The position numbers and the translations under genes were made by a program. The notes under the pieces are model-generated. The model was not told where the DNA came from. It searched no databases and saw nothing but the letters and a program-made list of their open reading frames with translations. DNA of 7,061 nt from DASQUK01 sp050744525 (GTDB taxonomy: Bacteria; Actinomycetota; Acidimicrobiia; Acidimicrobiales; VFJN01): contig JBOGHG010000208.1 in assembly GCA_050744525.1 (NCBI GenBank), positions 1-7,061 of the forward strand, read 5' to 3'. Shown here piece after piece: positions 1 through 6,729 of this stretch (its first letter is position 1; each line of letters starts with the position of its first letter).

Positions 1-2305
1 CCGTGGCGTCCTCGATGGCGGCGGCCAGGCACGCCGAGCCCGGGATCACGCCGGCCTCGCCCGCACCCTTGATCCCCAGCGGGTTGAGCGGCGACGGCGT
101 CTCCACGTGGCCGACCGTGGGCGTGGGCACCTCGCTGAGGTACGGCATCAGGAAGTCCATGAAGCTGGCGTTGGTGAGGTTGCCCGAGCCGTCGTAGACG
201 AGCCGCTCGTAGAGGGCTCCCGCCACCCCCTGGGCGACCCCGCCGTGGATCTGGCCCTCGACGATCATCGGGTTGATCAGCGGTCCGCAGTCGTGCACCA
301 CCGCATAGCGCAGCACGCCGACGTTGCCGGTGTCGGGGTCGACCTCCACCACCGCAGCGTGCATCCCCGAGGCGAACGTCGAGCGCACGGGCGAGTAGTA
401 GTCGCGGGCCTCGAGGCCGGGCTCGTCGTCCTCGGGGACCGGCGGCACGTCGGGGTCGGCCGGAGACGCGAACTGCGTGGCGGCCTGGGCCTCCTTGGAG
501 AAGGCGTAGCGGAGCGGGTTGGCCAGCACCGCCACCTGTGCGAGCGGGATGCCGCGGCTCGGCGTGCCCCGCACGTGCACCATCCCGGATTCGATGGCGA
601 GATCCCCGGGGGCCGCCTCCAACGCCTCGGCGGCGATGCGGATCGCCTTGGCCCGCACCTGCCGGGCGGCCAGGGCCACGGCGTTGCCGCTCATCACCGC
701 GGCGCGGCTGGCGTAGGTGCCCACGGCGTAGGGGAAGCGGCGAGTGTCACCGGTGGTGACGAACACGTCGGCCACGTCCACGCCCAGCTCGTCGGCCACG
801 ATCTGGGCGAACACCGTCTCGTGGCCCTGGCCCTGCGACGTGAGGCCGGTGGCCACCATGACCCGCCCGTTGGTCTCGACGTGGACATGTCCACCCTCGT
901 AGGGACCGACGCCCGTGCCCTCGACGTAGCAGGCCAGCCCGATGCCGACGTGGCGACCCTCGGCCTCGGCGGCCTCCCGCTCGGCGGCGAAGCCGTCCCA
1001 GCCCACCAGGTCCTTCAGGCGTTCCAGCACCGCCGGGTAGTCACCCGAGTCGTAGATGAGCGGCCGGCCGTCCTGGAACACCATCCCGAGGTCGTAGGGG
1101 AACTCGTCGGGGCCGATGAGGTTGCGTGCCCGCACCTCGGCCCGGTCGAGCCCGAGCTCCTCGGCGATCCGATCGATCGTCCGTTCCATCACAAAGCAGC
1201 CCTGCGGTCGCCCCGCCCCCCGGTAGGGCGTGCAGGTCACGGTGTTGGTGTAGAGGGACGTGAACGTGACCCGGTAGTGACGATGGCGGTAAGGCCCCGG
1301 GAGCTGCGTGGCCGTGATGATCGGCAGCACGATCCCGTAGGGCGTGTAGGCGCCGGTGTCGTGCCAGAACTCCACGTCGAGCCCCAGGATGATGCCGTCG
1401 TCGTCGAACCCGACGCGCACGTGGTGCTCCTGGCCGCGCTCGTGGGTCGCCGACACGAAGTGCTCGTAGCGGTCCTCGACCCACTTGACCTCGCGCCCCA
1501 GCATCCGCGCCGCCCACGGCACCAGGACCTCCTCGGGGTAGGGGTGCAACACCTTGGTGCCGAAGCCGCCACCGACGTCGGGGGTGATCACCTCGACCGC
1601 CACATCGGGCAGGCCGAAGATGTTGGCCACGGCGGCTCGCACGCCGGTCGACGTCTGCGTGGAGGTGCGGATCCGCAGCCGCTCGTCGTCGGCGTCCCAG
1701 CGGGCGTGGACACCGCGGCCCTCGAGCGGCGACGACAGCGAGCGCTCCATGGACAGGTCGAGCTCGAGGACACGGGGCGCCGCAGTGACGGCGGCGCTGG
1801 CATCGCCCAGCTCCTGGGTGGTCACCGCGGCCACGTTGCCGGGAACGTCGGGATGGACCAGGTGCTCGGCCGCACGGGCGGGGCCGATGCCGACGACCGC
1901 ACGAAGCGGCTCGTAGTCGACCACGATGCGGTCGGCGGCGTCCTCGGCCATGTAGCGGTCGTCCGCGACCACCATGGCGACCGGCTCGCCGACGTGGTTG
2001 ACCTCCCCGTGGGCCAGGGCGTACTGCGTCCGGGGATGCGTGAGGTCCGGGTGGGGGATCAACAGTGGCAGCGGGTCCGCCAGGCGCCCCGGCAGGTCGT
2101 CCCAGGTGTAGATGGCCACCAGGCCGTCGACGTCGAGGGCGTCGGCGACGTCGATGCCGAGGATGCGGGCGTGGGCGTGGGGGCTGCGCACGAACGCCAC
2201 GCCGAGCGCGTCGTGCCCGGCGTCGTCGAGGAACCGGCCGGCGCCGGTCAGCAGGCGCTGGTCCTCCCGCCGCTCGACCTTCTCGCCGAACCACCGCGTG
2301 CTCAT
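1..2305 (-). CDS. Molybdopterin-binding large subunit of a xanthine dehydrogenase-family hydroxylase (CoxL-like, not true CO dehydrogenase), 3' end missing
   Basis: The frame is open from ATG 2305 to the left edge without a stop: 768 residues, so only a short C-terminal piece is probably missing from a family of roughly 780-800. It is the catalytic subunit, carrying the molybdenum-pterin (probably cytosine dinucleotide) cofactor that hydroxylates the substrate with water-derived oxygen. Residues about 16-135 are the alpha/beta hammerhead domain (GAGRFLDDAG 21-30; NHVGEPVAMVVADD 103-116). The molybdenum-binding region follows, with DVGGGFGTK (243-251), PYRGAGRP (360-367), TSQGQGHET (489-497), and GIKGAGEAG (744-752), where Glu750 is the expected catalytic base. 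Form I CO dehydrogenase has AYRCSFR, with the copper-binding Cys, at the 360-367 loop. That Cys is absent, so the substrate is probably an N-heterocycle, purine-type compound or aldehyde. Automatic pipelines may still label it carbon-monoxide dehydrogenase. A long plus-strand open frame over the same region (107-2365) is a GC-driven shadow. Confidence 0.96.
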   Translation of the reverse strand, partial: MSTRWFGEKVERREDQRLLTGAGRFLDDAGHDALGVAFVRSPHAHARILGIDVADALDVDGLVAIYTWDDLPGRLADPLPLLIPHPDLTHPRTQYALAHGEVNHVGEPVAMVVADDRYMAEDAADRIVVDYEPLRAVVGIGPARAAEHLVHPDVPGNVAAVTTQELGDASAAVTAAPRVLELDLSMERSLSSPLEGRGVHARWDADDERLRIRTSTQTSTGVRAAVANIFGLPDVAVEVITPDVGGGFGTKVLHPYPEEVLVPWAARMLGREVKWVEDRYEHFVSATHERGQEHHVRVGFDDDGIILGLDVEFWHDTGAYTPYGIVLPIITATQLPGPYRHRHYRVTFTSLYTNTVTCTPYRGAGRPQGCFVMERTIDRIAEELGLDRAEVRARNLIGPDEFPYDLGMVFQDGRPLIYDSGDYPAVLERLKDLVGWDGFAAEREAAEAEGRHVGIGLACYVEGTGVGPYEGGHVHVETNGRVMVATGLTSQGQGHETVFAQIVADELGVDVADVFVTTGDTRRFPYAVGTYASRAAVMSGNAVALAARQVRAKAIRIAAEALEAAPGDLAIESGMVHVRGTPSRGIPLAQVAVLANPLRYAFSKEAQAATQFASPADPDVPPVPEDDEPGLEARDYYSPVRSTFASGMHAAVVEVDPDTGNVGVLRYAVVHDCGPLINPMIVEGQIHGGVAQGVAGALYERLVYDGSGNLTNASFMDFLMPYLSEVPTPTVGHVETPSPLNPLGIKGAGEAGVIPGSACLAAAIEDAT

Positions 2306-2817
2306 GGGCGCGGCTCCCTCGCCAGCTCCGAGGCCCGCCGCACCGAGCGGACGATGTTGACGTAGCCGGTGCAGCGGCACAGGTTGCCCCCGAGCGCCTC
2401 GGCGATCTCGTCGTCGCCCGGCTCGCCGTTGCGAGCCAGCAGTTCGGTGGTGAGCAGCAGGAAGCCCGGCGTGCAGAACCCGCACTGGAGGCCGTGGCAC
2501 TCGCGAAACGCCCGCTGCACCGGGCCGAGCTCACCGTCGGCGCCGGCGAGCCCCTCGACGGTGGTGATGTGGGCACCGTCGACCATCACCGCGAACGTCA
2601 GGCACGAGCGGATGGGCTCGCCCTCCAGCAGGACGGTGCAGGCACCGCACACGCCGTGCTCGCAGCCGACGTGGGTCCCCGTCAGGCGCAGGTCGTGGCG
2701 GAGCATGTCGGACAGCAGCCGGCGTGCCGGCACGCGTGCCGACCGGGTGACGCCGTTGACGGTCACGACAACCTCGTGGAGCTCCGCGGGGCTGGGCGCT
2801 CGGGTGACCTCGCTCAC
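2302..2817 (-). CDS. 2Fe-2S small subunit of a xanthine dehydrogenase-family molybdenum hydroxylase (CoxS/CutS-like)
   Basis: This 171-residue protein starts at GTG and passes electrons from the molybdenum centre to FAD through two [2Fe-2S] clusters. The N-terminal plant-ferredoxin-type domain binds one cluster through Cys52, Cys57, Cys60 and Cys72 (GCEHGVCGACTV, then RSC). The C-terminal helical domain binds the second through Cys112, Cys115, Cys147 and Cys149 (QCGFCTPG and NLCRCTGY). All eight ligands are present and the spacing is normal. The length is usual for the family, with about 10 extra N-terminal residues before the ferredoxin fold begins at HEVVVTVNG. There is no twin-arginine or other signal, so the enzyme should be cytoplasmic. 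It overlaps the FAD-subunit gene (GTGA, 2817-2814) and the large-subunit gene (ATGA, 2305-2302) by 4 nt each, as expected for subunits of one complex made in fixed ratio. Confidence 0.97.
   Translation of the reverse strand: MSEVTRAPSPAELHEVVVTVNGVTRSARVPARRLLSDMLRHDLRLTGTHVGCEHGVCGACTVLLEGEPIRSCLTFAVMVDGAHITTVEGLAGADGELGPVQRAFRECHGLQCGFCTPGFLLLTTELLARNGEPGDDEIAEALGGNLCRCTGYVNIVRSVRRASELAREPRP
2314..2320 (-). promoter_or_regulatory. Ribosome binding site for the large-subunit gene
   Basis: GAGGGAG on the minus strand lies 8 nt upstream of the ATG at 2305, within the last codons of the small-subunit gene. It supports that ATG as the start. Confidence 0.7.
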
Positions 2818-3776
2818 AGATCGGCCCTCCCTCCGGCGAAGCCCGAACTTGCGGTGGTTGGGGCCGCCATGGGGTCGCCAACCGCCGCAAGTTCGGATGG
2901 GGTAACGCCCCGGGCCCGGGCGAGCGCCCGGTCGACGGCCCGCACGGTGAGCGTGGCGGCGAGGTGCCGCCGGTACTCACCGCTGGCGTGGATGTCGTCG
3001 GTCGGGTCGAGTGACGAGGCGACGAGGTCGTACACGGTCGCCGAGCCCGCGTCGGCGCCATCCGCCAGCGCCGGACCGATGTCCACGACCGCCGGCGTGG
3101 GAGCGCACGACAGGTAGGCGGCGCGGCCCGACACCGGCTTGCCGTCGCCGTCGACCGTGACCGTGAGGACGACGCCCGCCAGCGCGTAGTCGCCGTGCCG
3201 GCGCGCCAGCTCCTCGACCGCCCAGCCGGTGCGCGCCCTCAGCGCCGGGAAGGTCGCCGCCACCACCAGCTCGTCGGCTTCGAGGGTCGTCTGGAGGGGA
3301 CCGACGAACAGCGCGGCCGCCGGCACCCGGCGGGACGTCAAGGCGCCGCCGCGCCATGCCACCGCCTCCACGCTGCCGTCCACCAGCGCCAGCACCGCGG
3401 GGAGCTCGGCGGCAGGATCGGCGTGCGCCAACGAGCCACACACGGTCCCGCGGTTGCGGATCACGGGGTGGGCGATCCACTCGGTGGCCTCGACGAGCAG
3501 CGGGTGGGCTGCGGCCACCTCCGGCTCGCGCAACAGGCGGGCGTCGCGCACCGTGGCACCGACCCCGACCGCCCCGTCGGCCCGGTCCAGTTGGTCGAGC
3601 CCGGCGATGCCGTTGACGTCGACGAGGTGGCCGGGAGCCGCCAGCCGGAAGTTCAGCAGCGGCACCAGGCTCTGGCCCCCGGCGACGACCTTGGCCTCGT
3701 CCCCCAGCTCGGCGAGGAGTCGGGTCGCCTCCTCCACCGACGTCGGCCGGTGGTAGACGAACGGGGGCGGCTTCAT
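2814..3776 (-). CDS. FAD-binding medium subunit of a xanthine dehydrogenase-family molybdenum hydroxylase (CoxM/CutM-like)
   Basis: This 320-residue protein carries electrons from the 2Fe-2S subunit to an external acceptor through FAD. The N-terminal FAD domain has AGGQSLVPLLNFRLA (32-46) and RNRGTVCGSLAHADPAAELP (107-126, exactly the second FAD loop). The C-terminal CO dehydrogenase flavoprotein domain spans about 180-290 and ends in the usual EYRRHLAATLTVRAV block (267-281). In CO dehydrogenase the second loop reads T-I-G-G; here it is T-V-C-G, with Cys in place of Gly. Family members normally end near residue 290, but this one carries about 30 extra residues (291-320), Ala/Ser/Pro/Gly-rich, largely encoded by an inverted repeat. 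The ATG at 3776 overlaps the DUF1116 stop (ATGA) and gives the standard N-terminus MKPPPFVYHRPTSVEEA; the open frame extends 21 codons upstream, but that stretch overlaps DUF1116 coding sequence. The gene order medium, small, large subunit is typical of this family. Confidence 0.94.
   Translation of the reverse strand: MKPPPFVYHRPTSVEEATRLLAELGDEAKVVAGGQSLVPLLNFRLAAPGHLVDVNGIAGLDQLDRADGAVGVGATVRDARLLREPEVAAAHPLLVEATEWIAHPVIRNRGTVCGSLAHADPAAELPAVLALVDGSVEAVAWRGGALTSRRVPAAALFVGPLQTTLEADELVVAATFPALRARTGWAVEELARRHGDYALAGVVLTVTVDGDGKPVSGRAAYLSCAPTPAVVDIGPALADGADAGSATVYDLVASSLDPTDDIHASGEYRRHLAATLTVRAVDRALARARGVTPSELAAVGDPMAAPTTASSGFAGGRADL
2825..2830 (-). promoter_or_regulatory. Strong ribosome binding site for the 2Fe-2S subunit gene
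   Basis: GGAGGG on the minus strand, preceded directly by another GGAG, lies 7 nt before the GTG at 2817 and supports that non-ATG start. It falls between the inverted repeat and the start codon, so the hairpin would not hide it. Confidence 0.75.
2843..2896. repeat. Imperfect inverted repeat, 19-bp arms with a 16-nt loop, inside the FAD-subunit gene
   Basis: The left arm 2843-2861 and right arm 2878-2896 are complementary at 18 of 19 positions; the sole mismatch is T2855 opposite G2884. The left arm begins CCGAACTTGCGG and the right arm ends CCGCAAGTTCGG. The AAGTT cores are AT-richer than the surrounding sequence. In the transcript it would form a stable hairpin ending about 26 nt upstream of the next gene's GTG. 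No T-tract follows on the minus strand, so it is not a classical intrinsic terminator. It encodes residues about 294-312 of the FAD subunit, the segment that extends past the normal family end. It could be a REP-like palindromic element, an mRNA-stability or attenuation hairpin, or a protein-binding site. Confidence 0.85.
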
Positions 3777-5221
3777 CGCCCACCATCCTCGGCCGACTCG
3801 GCCCGCTCGGCCAACGCGGCCAGCGCCGCCGTGAAGCATTCGAGCGGCGGCCGAACCAACCCGGCACCGACCTGCCCCGTCCCGGCCACGCGCCCGGCGA
3901 TCCCGGTGTTGACGATCGGCGCCACCCCCGTGCGCACGACCCGCAGCACGTCGATCCCGAACGGCACGCCCCGGAACCCCAGGGCGGGGAGCGTCCAGGT
4001 CGGGTGCTCGGCCAGCGTCAGCTCGTACATCAGCTCAGTCCATCCCAGCGCGTCGCCCACGTCGCCCCCGACCAGTTGCACGATCGCGGGGGCACCGGCC
4101 ATGGCGAACCCCCCGAGCCCCACGGTTTCGGTGATCGCCGAGTCGCCGATGTCGGCGTTGGCGTCGTCGGGACCGAACCCCCCCAGGTAGAGGCCGTCGG
4201 GCACCGCCGCGGGGGCGGTGAACCAGCGGTCCCCGGTGCCGGCGACGCGGATGCCGAACTCCGTGCCGTTGCGGGCCATGGCCACGACGACGCTGGAGCC
4301 GGGTACCCCGGCGCCGGCGTCGGCGACAAGCTTGGCGGCGCCCATGACGACGTTGAGCAGGAAATGGTCGTTGGCGTCGATGAACGCCAGCACGTCGGCC
4401 ACATCGCGGGCCCGGTTGCCCGCGTCACCGTCCTCGATCGTGCGCACGAGATCGGGCGCCAGGGACCGCACCAGCAGCGACGTGCCCGCCCGGTTGCGGT
4501 TGTGGCCCTCGTCGCCCATGGCCACCATCGAGGCGATCAGCGCCCCGGCGTCGATCGGCCCGTGGCGTCGCAGCCCCGACGCCAGGATCGGCCCGAGCAC
4601 GCGCTCCATCCAGCGCAGCCGCTCGGTGACGGTGTCGCCGAAGGCGCCGTAGCGCAGCACCTTGCCCAGGCCCTCGTTGAGCGTGCTGCGGGTGGTGCGC
4701 CCGTCGGCCGCCTCGAGCACCCACATCGGCATCGAGGGGCTCACGATGCCCGCCATGGGACCGACGCTGGCGTGGTCGTGGCATGGCGCCAGCTCGATGG
4801 CCCCCGACGCGGCGAGGCCCTCGGCGGCGTCCGGCGTGTCGGCCCAGCCCTCGTACAGGCAGGCGCCGACGATCGCCCCCCGCATCGGGCCGGAGGCCGC
4901 TCCCCAGGTCAGCGGGGGGCCGGCGTGTAGTAGCTGGTGGCGGCCGATCCCGACCAGCTCGCCGGCGGTGCGTACGTCGACGAGCCGGGGGCGGACCGCC
5001 CTCATCCGGTCGATGGCGGTGCGGTTGGCGGGCTCCAGCCGCGGGTCGGCGGAGACCCTGGCCACGGCCGCCACCGAACCGGCCGGCGGCGGACGCCACT
5101 CGACCGGGACGGTGGGCACGCCCTGGGCGGCGAGCGCCTCGTCGAGTGTGGGGGCGCCGACGGTGATGACGGCCTCGGGTGCCGCCAGCAGGTCGGCGAC
5201 GGGGCCGGCGCCGGCGCTCAT
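3773..5221 (-). CDS. DUF1116 family protein (YlbE/AllG-like)
   Basis: This 482-residue protein starts at ATG 5221, whose ATGA overlaps the fdrA stop. The open frame continues far upstream, but that part is out-of-frame shadow over fdrA. The protein matches DUF1116 along its whole length: VEWRPPPAG (40-48), LLHAGPPLTW (97-106), SGPMRGAIVGACLYEGWA (110-127), PCHDHASVGPMAGIVSPSMP (146-165), LNEGLGKVLRYGA (181-193), AMGDEGHNRN (234-243), NDHFLLNVVMGAAK (284-297), MARNGTEFGIR (315-325), ANADIGDSAITETVGLGGFA (354-373), and near the C-terminus NTGIAGRVAGTGQVGAGLV (438-456). The His-, Asp- and Asn-rich motifs at 147-149 and 237-243 are probable active-site or ligand residues (inference). In E. coli the family member YlbE (AllG) works beside FdrA in the proposed oxamate carbamoyltransferase. 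Here it sits directly between fdrA and the hydroxylase genes, overlapping both by 4 nt. The ribosome binding site is weak (GGGCGAG), so its translation probably depends on coupling to fdrA. Confidence 0.95.
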   Translation of the reverse strand: MSAGAGPVADLLAAPEAVITVGAPTLDEALAAQGVPTVPVEWRPPPAGSVAAVARVSADPRLEPANRTAIDRMRAVRPRLVDVRTAGELVGIGRHQLLHAGPPLTWGAASGPMRGAIVGACLYEGWADTPDAAEGLAASGAIELAPCHDHASVGPMAGIVSPSMPMWVLEAADGRTTRSTLNEGLGKVLRYGAFGDTVTERLRWMERVLGPILASGLRRHGPIDAGALIASMVAMGDEGHNRNRAGTSLLVRSLAPDLVRTIEDGDAGNRARDVADVLAFIDANDHFLLNVVMGAAKLVADAGAGVPGSSVVVAMARNGTEFGIRVAGTGDRWFTAPAAVPDGLYLGGFGPDDANADIGDSAITETVGLGGFAMAGAPAIVQLVGGDVGDALGWTELMYELTLAEHPTWTLPALGFRGVPFGIDVLRVVRTGVAPIVNTGIAGRVAGTGQVGAGLVRPPLECFTAALAALAERAESAEDGGR

Positions 5222-6729
5222 CGTCGGCTCGCCCTGGTCGCGACGGGCACGGCCCCGGTGCCGACCGCCAACGCTGCGGCCTCCTCGGCGGCGCGGGCAT
5301 TGCTGCGGTGGACGATCGCGCCCACCTCGACCAGGGCGCGTGCCTGGCGGTCGAGCCCTTGCGGGTCGCCGTCGGTGCCGATGAGCACGGCCACGGTGGC
5401 GGCGCCGGCCGCCCGGGCAGCCGTCAGCGCGGGGGCGAGCACCGCGGCGGGGTCGGGATGTGCGCCGTGGCCGAGCACGACATCGAGCACCACGATCCCG
5501 GCACCGTCGTCCGGGGCGGACGCAGCCCCCACCCGCTCGGCCACGACCGCCGGGTCGATCATCGGGTGCGGTCGGCCGGCCGTGAGCTCGTCGTCGCCGA
5601 GGTCGAGCAGGACGTGGGCGCCGTCGGGAGGGTCGACGGGGCCAATCCGCCGCGACGGGTCGGGGTGCACGTTCGATCGCACCGGGCCGAGGCGCGGCTC
5701 GAGCACGGCCACCGCCTCCGCAGCGTTGGTGCCGCCGCTGAACAGCCCGAGCAGGGGACCGGGCCGAGCCGGGCCGAGCGGCCGCGAGGGCCGCCACCGG
5801 TGAGGCTCGGCCAGCGCCACCCCCAGCACGCCGGCGATCTCGGCGGCTGCGTCGGTGAGCGTGGGCCCCTGCGGGCCGACCGGGGCCAGCACGACGGGTG
5901 TGCGGCACCGGGCCGCCGCCGCCGACACGGCCCCGGCCACCGCAGGATCGGGGGGCTTGGACACCACCCCGATGACCTCCACGGCCGGATCGCCGTCGAG
6001 CGCCGCCAGCGCCGCCAGCGCCGACACGCCCCCGACGGCCGACGACAGGTCGCGGCCGCCGACCCCGATCACGTGGCGGACGCCGATCCCGGCACCGTCG
6101 AGCAGGCAGCACAGCTGCTGCGCGCCCGTCCCCGACGCCGCCACCAGCCCGACCGGCCCCGGGACGACGACGTTGGCGAAGCCGAGGCCGACCCCGTCGA
6201 GGATGGCCGTGCCGCAGTCGGGCCCCATGACCAGCCGCCCGAGCTCCGTGGCCTCCCGCTTCAGCGCGACCTCGGCAGCGACGCCAACCCCGTCGCTGAA
6301 GACCATGACGTGCCGCCCCGCCCGCAGCGCCGCGATCGCCTCGACGTAGGCGTGCGGGCCGGGCACCGACACCACGACGACACCGGCTCCCGGTGCCTGG
6401 GCCGCAGCGGACTCGACGGTGTGGGGGGCGACCCGCAGATGGGCGGCGCCCGGGGCCGATCGCCGGCTCTGAGCCAGGTGCCGATCGACGGCGGCGGCCG
6501 CCTCCTCGGCGTCGGCGGCACTGTCGGCACTCACCGCGACCACGAGGTCGTCGGCCGTGGCGTCGGGCTCGGGGAAGCCGGCCTGGACCAGCAGGGCCCG
6601 GTTGAGCTCGGTGCCCATCGCGGCGATCACGGTTCCGGCACCCGGGATGTCCCGCGCCGCCGCGCTCGCCCGCATCAGCGTGACGGAGTCGTGGTACCGG
6701 CCACGCTCGATGCGCACGATCTCGGTCAC
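5218..6729 (-). CDS. fdrA: FdrA-like protein, succinyl-CoA synthetase/ATP-citrate lyase superfamily (AllF-like)
   Basis: This 503-residue protein starts at GTG. The N-terminus (residues 1-20, with RYHDSVTLM) is typical of FdrA. Residues about 115-305 form a CoA-ligase-type Rossmann region with the family signatures GPDCGTA (169-175), SGTG (199-202) and GVGGRDLS (222-229), then SKPPDP (257-262). A second ligase-like domain (about 325-490) carries GLFSGGT (328-334), LDLGDDELTAGRPHPMID (375-392) and DVVLGHGAHPDPA (416-428). FdrA was first named from fdrA/dskA suppressor genetics. In enterobacteria it is encoded with YlbE and YlbF and has been linked to oxamate carbamoyltransferase, which uses phosphate to release carbamoyl phosphate. 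Despite the ligase fold, a true acyl-CoA synthetase role is doubtful, and the active-site His loop of succinyl-CoA synthetase is not evident. No transmembrane segment or signal peptide is seen, so it should be cytoplasmic. It overlaps both neighbours by 4 nt. It appears somewhat shorter than the roughly 550 residues of the E. coli protein. Family assignment is strong; the substrate is inferred. Confidence 0.93.
   Translation of the reverse strand: MTEIVRIERGRYHDSVTLMRASAAARDIPGAGTVIAAMGTELNRALLVQAGFPEPDATADDLVVAVSADSAADAEEAAAAVDRHLAQSRRSAPGAAHLRVAPHTVESAAAQAPGAGVVVVSVPGPHAYVEAIAALRAGRHVMVFSDGVGVAAEVALKREATELGRLVMGPDCGTAILDGVGLGFANVVVPGPVGLVAASGTGAQQLCCLLDGAGIGVRHVIGVGGRDLSSAVGGVSALAALAALDGDPAVEVIGVVSKPPDPAVAGAVSAAAARCRTPVVLAPVGPQGPTLTDAAAEIAGVLGVALAEPHRWRPSRPLGPARPGPLLGLFSGGTNAAEAVAVLEPRLGPVRSNVHPDPSRRIGPVDPPDGAHVLLDLGDDELTAGRPHPMIDPAVVAERVGAASAPDDGAGIVVLDVVLGHGAHPDPAAVLAPALTAARAAGAATVAVLIGTDGDPQGLDRQARALVEVGAIVHRSNARAAEEAAALAVGTGAVPVATRASRR
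5761..5780. repeat. Two tandem copies of a 10-bp unit in the fdrA linker
   Basis: GGGCCGAGCC and GGGCCGAGCG are adjacent and differ at one base. They encode part of the Arg/Pro/Gly linker (residues about 316-323) between the two ligase-like domains of FdrA. The unit length is not a multiple of three, and two copies alone do not suggest a function. Confidence 0.5.

Noticed and set aside
1..2305. Calling the hydroxylase an aerobic CO dehydrogenase (coxMSL).
   Set aside because: The AYRCSFR loop with its copper-binding cysteine is absent from the large subunit.
107..2365. A 752-codon open frame on the plus strand.
   Set aside because: It lies antisense to the large-subunit gene, whose motifs are unmistakable. 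The translation is rich in His, Arg, Val, Gly and Asp with no family motif, as expected for the reverse complement of high-GC coding sequence.
1041..2576. A 511-codon minus-strand open frame over the small- and large-subunit genes.
   Set aside because: It is out of frame with both recognised genes, and its translation is Arg/Pro/Ala/Gly low-complexity sequence.
2818..2896. The inverted repeat as an intrinsic terminator ending the operon before the small subunit.
   Set aside because: No T-run follows the hairpin on the minus strand, and the next gene overlaps by 4 nt and belongs to the same enzyme complex.
2065..4190. Plus-strand open frames over the hydroxylase small and medium subunits (2065-3117, 3195-4190).
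   Set aside because: Antisense shadows of genes with clear cofactor motifs; no recognisable domain in the translations.
6002..6019. A short tandem GCCGCCAGC repeat in fdrA.
   Set aside because: It encodes a normal Ala/Leu helical stretch (ALAALAAL) within the conserved protein; ordinary high-GC alanine codon use explains it.
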